Positions 63,609 to 64,000 of a stretch of 64,000 nucleotides of DNA are shown piece by piece (positions within the stretch are counted from its first letter, which is position 1; each line of letters begins with the position of its first letter). The notes under the pieces are model-generated. The model had not been told where the DNA came from and did no database searches. It was given only the letters and a program-made list of their open reading frames with translations. The position numbers and the translations under genes are program-made. Source of the DNA: Balneola sp. MJW-20 (GTDB taxonomy: Bacteria > Bacteroidota > Rhodothermia > Balneolales > Balneolaceae); assembly GCF_040811775.1 (NCBI RefSeq), contig NZ_JBFNXW010000002.1, positions 186,001 through 250,000 on the forward strand, read 5' to 3'.

Positions 63609-64000
63609 GGTTATCAGCTAAATTTTGGAGTAATGAACAGGAGGTCTCAGATGATTTAAGGACATTCAATTTAGGCCTTGGTTACAATAAGGTCAAGAAC
63701 GATTAAATCCAGTCCTTCTTTACACTTGAGTGAATTCTTAACTCTCTGCCAAAGGCATCCCTTCGGGAAATTCTTAGTGCTCAATGATGGTGTTCGCTCC
63801 GCTCACTGTTATTGCGTTATTAAGTTATTATAAAATGTAGAAATAGGTCTCACAAAATTAATAATTGAGCTTTTTTAAAAATCAATAAGTCAAACCGTAA
63901 ACTTTCTGTTTGACGAGGGGTGGCCTTTTATTATATCGAAGTGATAGTCGGCTACCACACCGAGGAGTTAAAGTTTAATGACTTTTTTGCCATAGGCATC
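63609..64000. other. Gene-less right end, with a REP-like element
   Basis: The 390 bases upstream of wzc must contain its promoter. The only recognisable structure is the REP-like element at 63731-63808. I see no supported gene start. A short minus-strand open frame at the very end (63968-64000) is discussed among rejected items. Confidence 0.5.
63731..63808 (-). repeat. Dispersed REP-like palindromic element, copy C (reverse)
   Basis: Read on the minus strand: CAGTGAGCGGAGCGAACACC, ATCATTGAGCACTAAGAATT, TCCCGAAGGGATGCCTTTGG, CAGAGAGTTAAGAATTC. This matches the right half of copies A and B, in opposite orientation. Confidence 0.75.

Noticed and set aside
63968..64000. A minus-strand open frame at the right edge reading DAYGKKVIKL then stop, possibly the C-terminus of a gene such as wza
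   Set aside because: The bases GATGCCTATGGCAAA also occur in the intergenic REP-like element at 38389-38403, so this is more likely repeat sequence. Only ten codons are visible.

Overview
The window looks like a chromosome segment of a marine or halophilic aerobic heterotroph of the Bacteroidota/Balneolota (FCB) group. The signs are an alternative complex III plus caa3-type oxidase operon, DUF3078, DUF4835 (PorD-like) and PorV-like outer-membrane proteins, a TTG start, and gene starts that mostly lack a strong Shine-Dalgarno sequence. Balneolales is my best guess, by inference from gene content only. I see no rRNA, tRNA, CRISPR array or complete insertion sequence.

Layout. 1-6.6 kb: housekeeping and envelope genes (start of a secreted protein, DUF3078 protein, M24 and M61 peptidases, a stub of a WYL-type regulator, a luciferase-like flavin oxidoreductase). 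6.9-11.1 kb: a minus-strand fixABCX/ETF-quinone oxidoreductase cluster, interrupted by a small plus-strand four-helix-bundle gene. 11.2-15.6 kb: PorD-like, PorV-like and helix-hairpin-helix outer-membrane proteins and a DUF420 membrane protein. 15.85-28.9 kb: a single plus-strand respiratory operon, actABCDEF, a membrane protein with an IS3-transposase-like HTH, a SCO copper chaperone, then coxBACD, closed by a good terminator. 29.1-34.7 kb: M1 peptidase, PepSY membrane protein, OmpR-type response regulator and sensor kinase. 34.8-63.6 kb: a large surface-polysaccharide region.

The polysaccharide region reads as one plan. A wbpDBEA-like set makes a 3-acetamido uronic acid sugar nucleotide. 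An SLC13 permease, CysQ, CysD and a CysN-CysC fusion are placed to import sulfate, make PAPS and remove PAP, and a PAPS-type sulfotransferase sits 7 kb further on among the glycosyltransferases. Wzz, Wzx, Wzy-like polymerase, glycosyltransferases, GDP-fucose synthesis (fcl, gmd), an initiating sugar-phosphate transferase, UDP-glucose dehydrogenase, Wzi and a Wzc tyrosine autokinase complete the set. The likely product is an acidic, fucose-containing, sulfated exopolysaccharide or capsule. No sulfite or PAPS reductase gene is present, so the sulfate-activation genes are best read as serving sulfation.

The most unusual feature is in the gaps. Nearly every non-operonic intergenic stretch is built from degenerate tandem repeats with a 7-nt period but many different unit sequences (GACCGAA, GCTTCGA, CCTTCTG, AATTAAG, CGTCAAA, AATATCC). 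They often start at or include the stop codon of the neighbouring gene, are combined with short perfect hairpins, bracket two four-helix-bundle genes in inverted orientation, and have entered coding sequence in cysQ and in the CysN-CysC linker.
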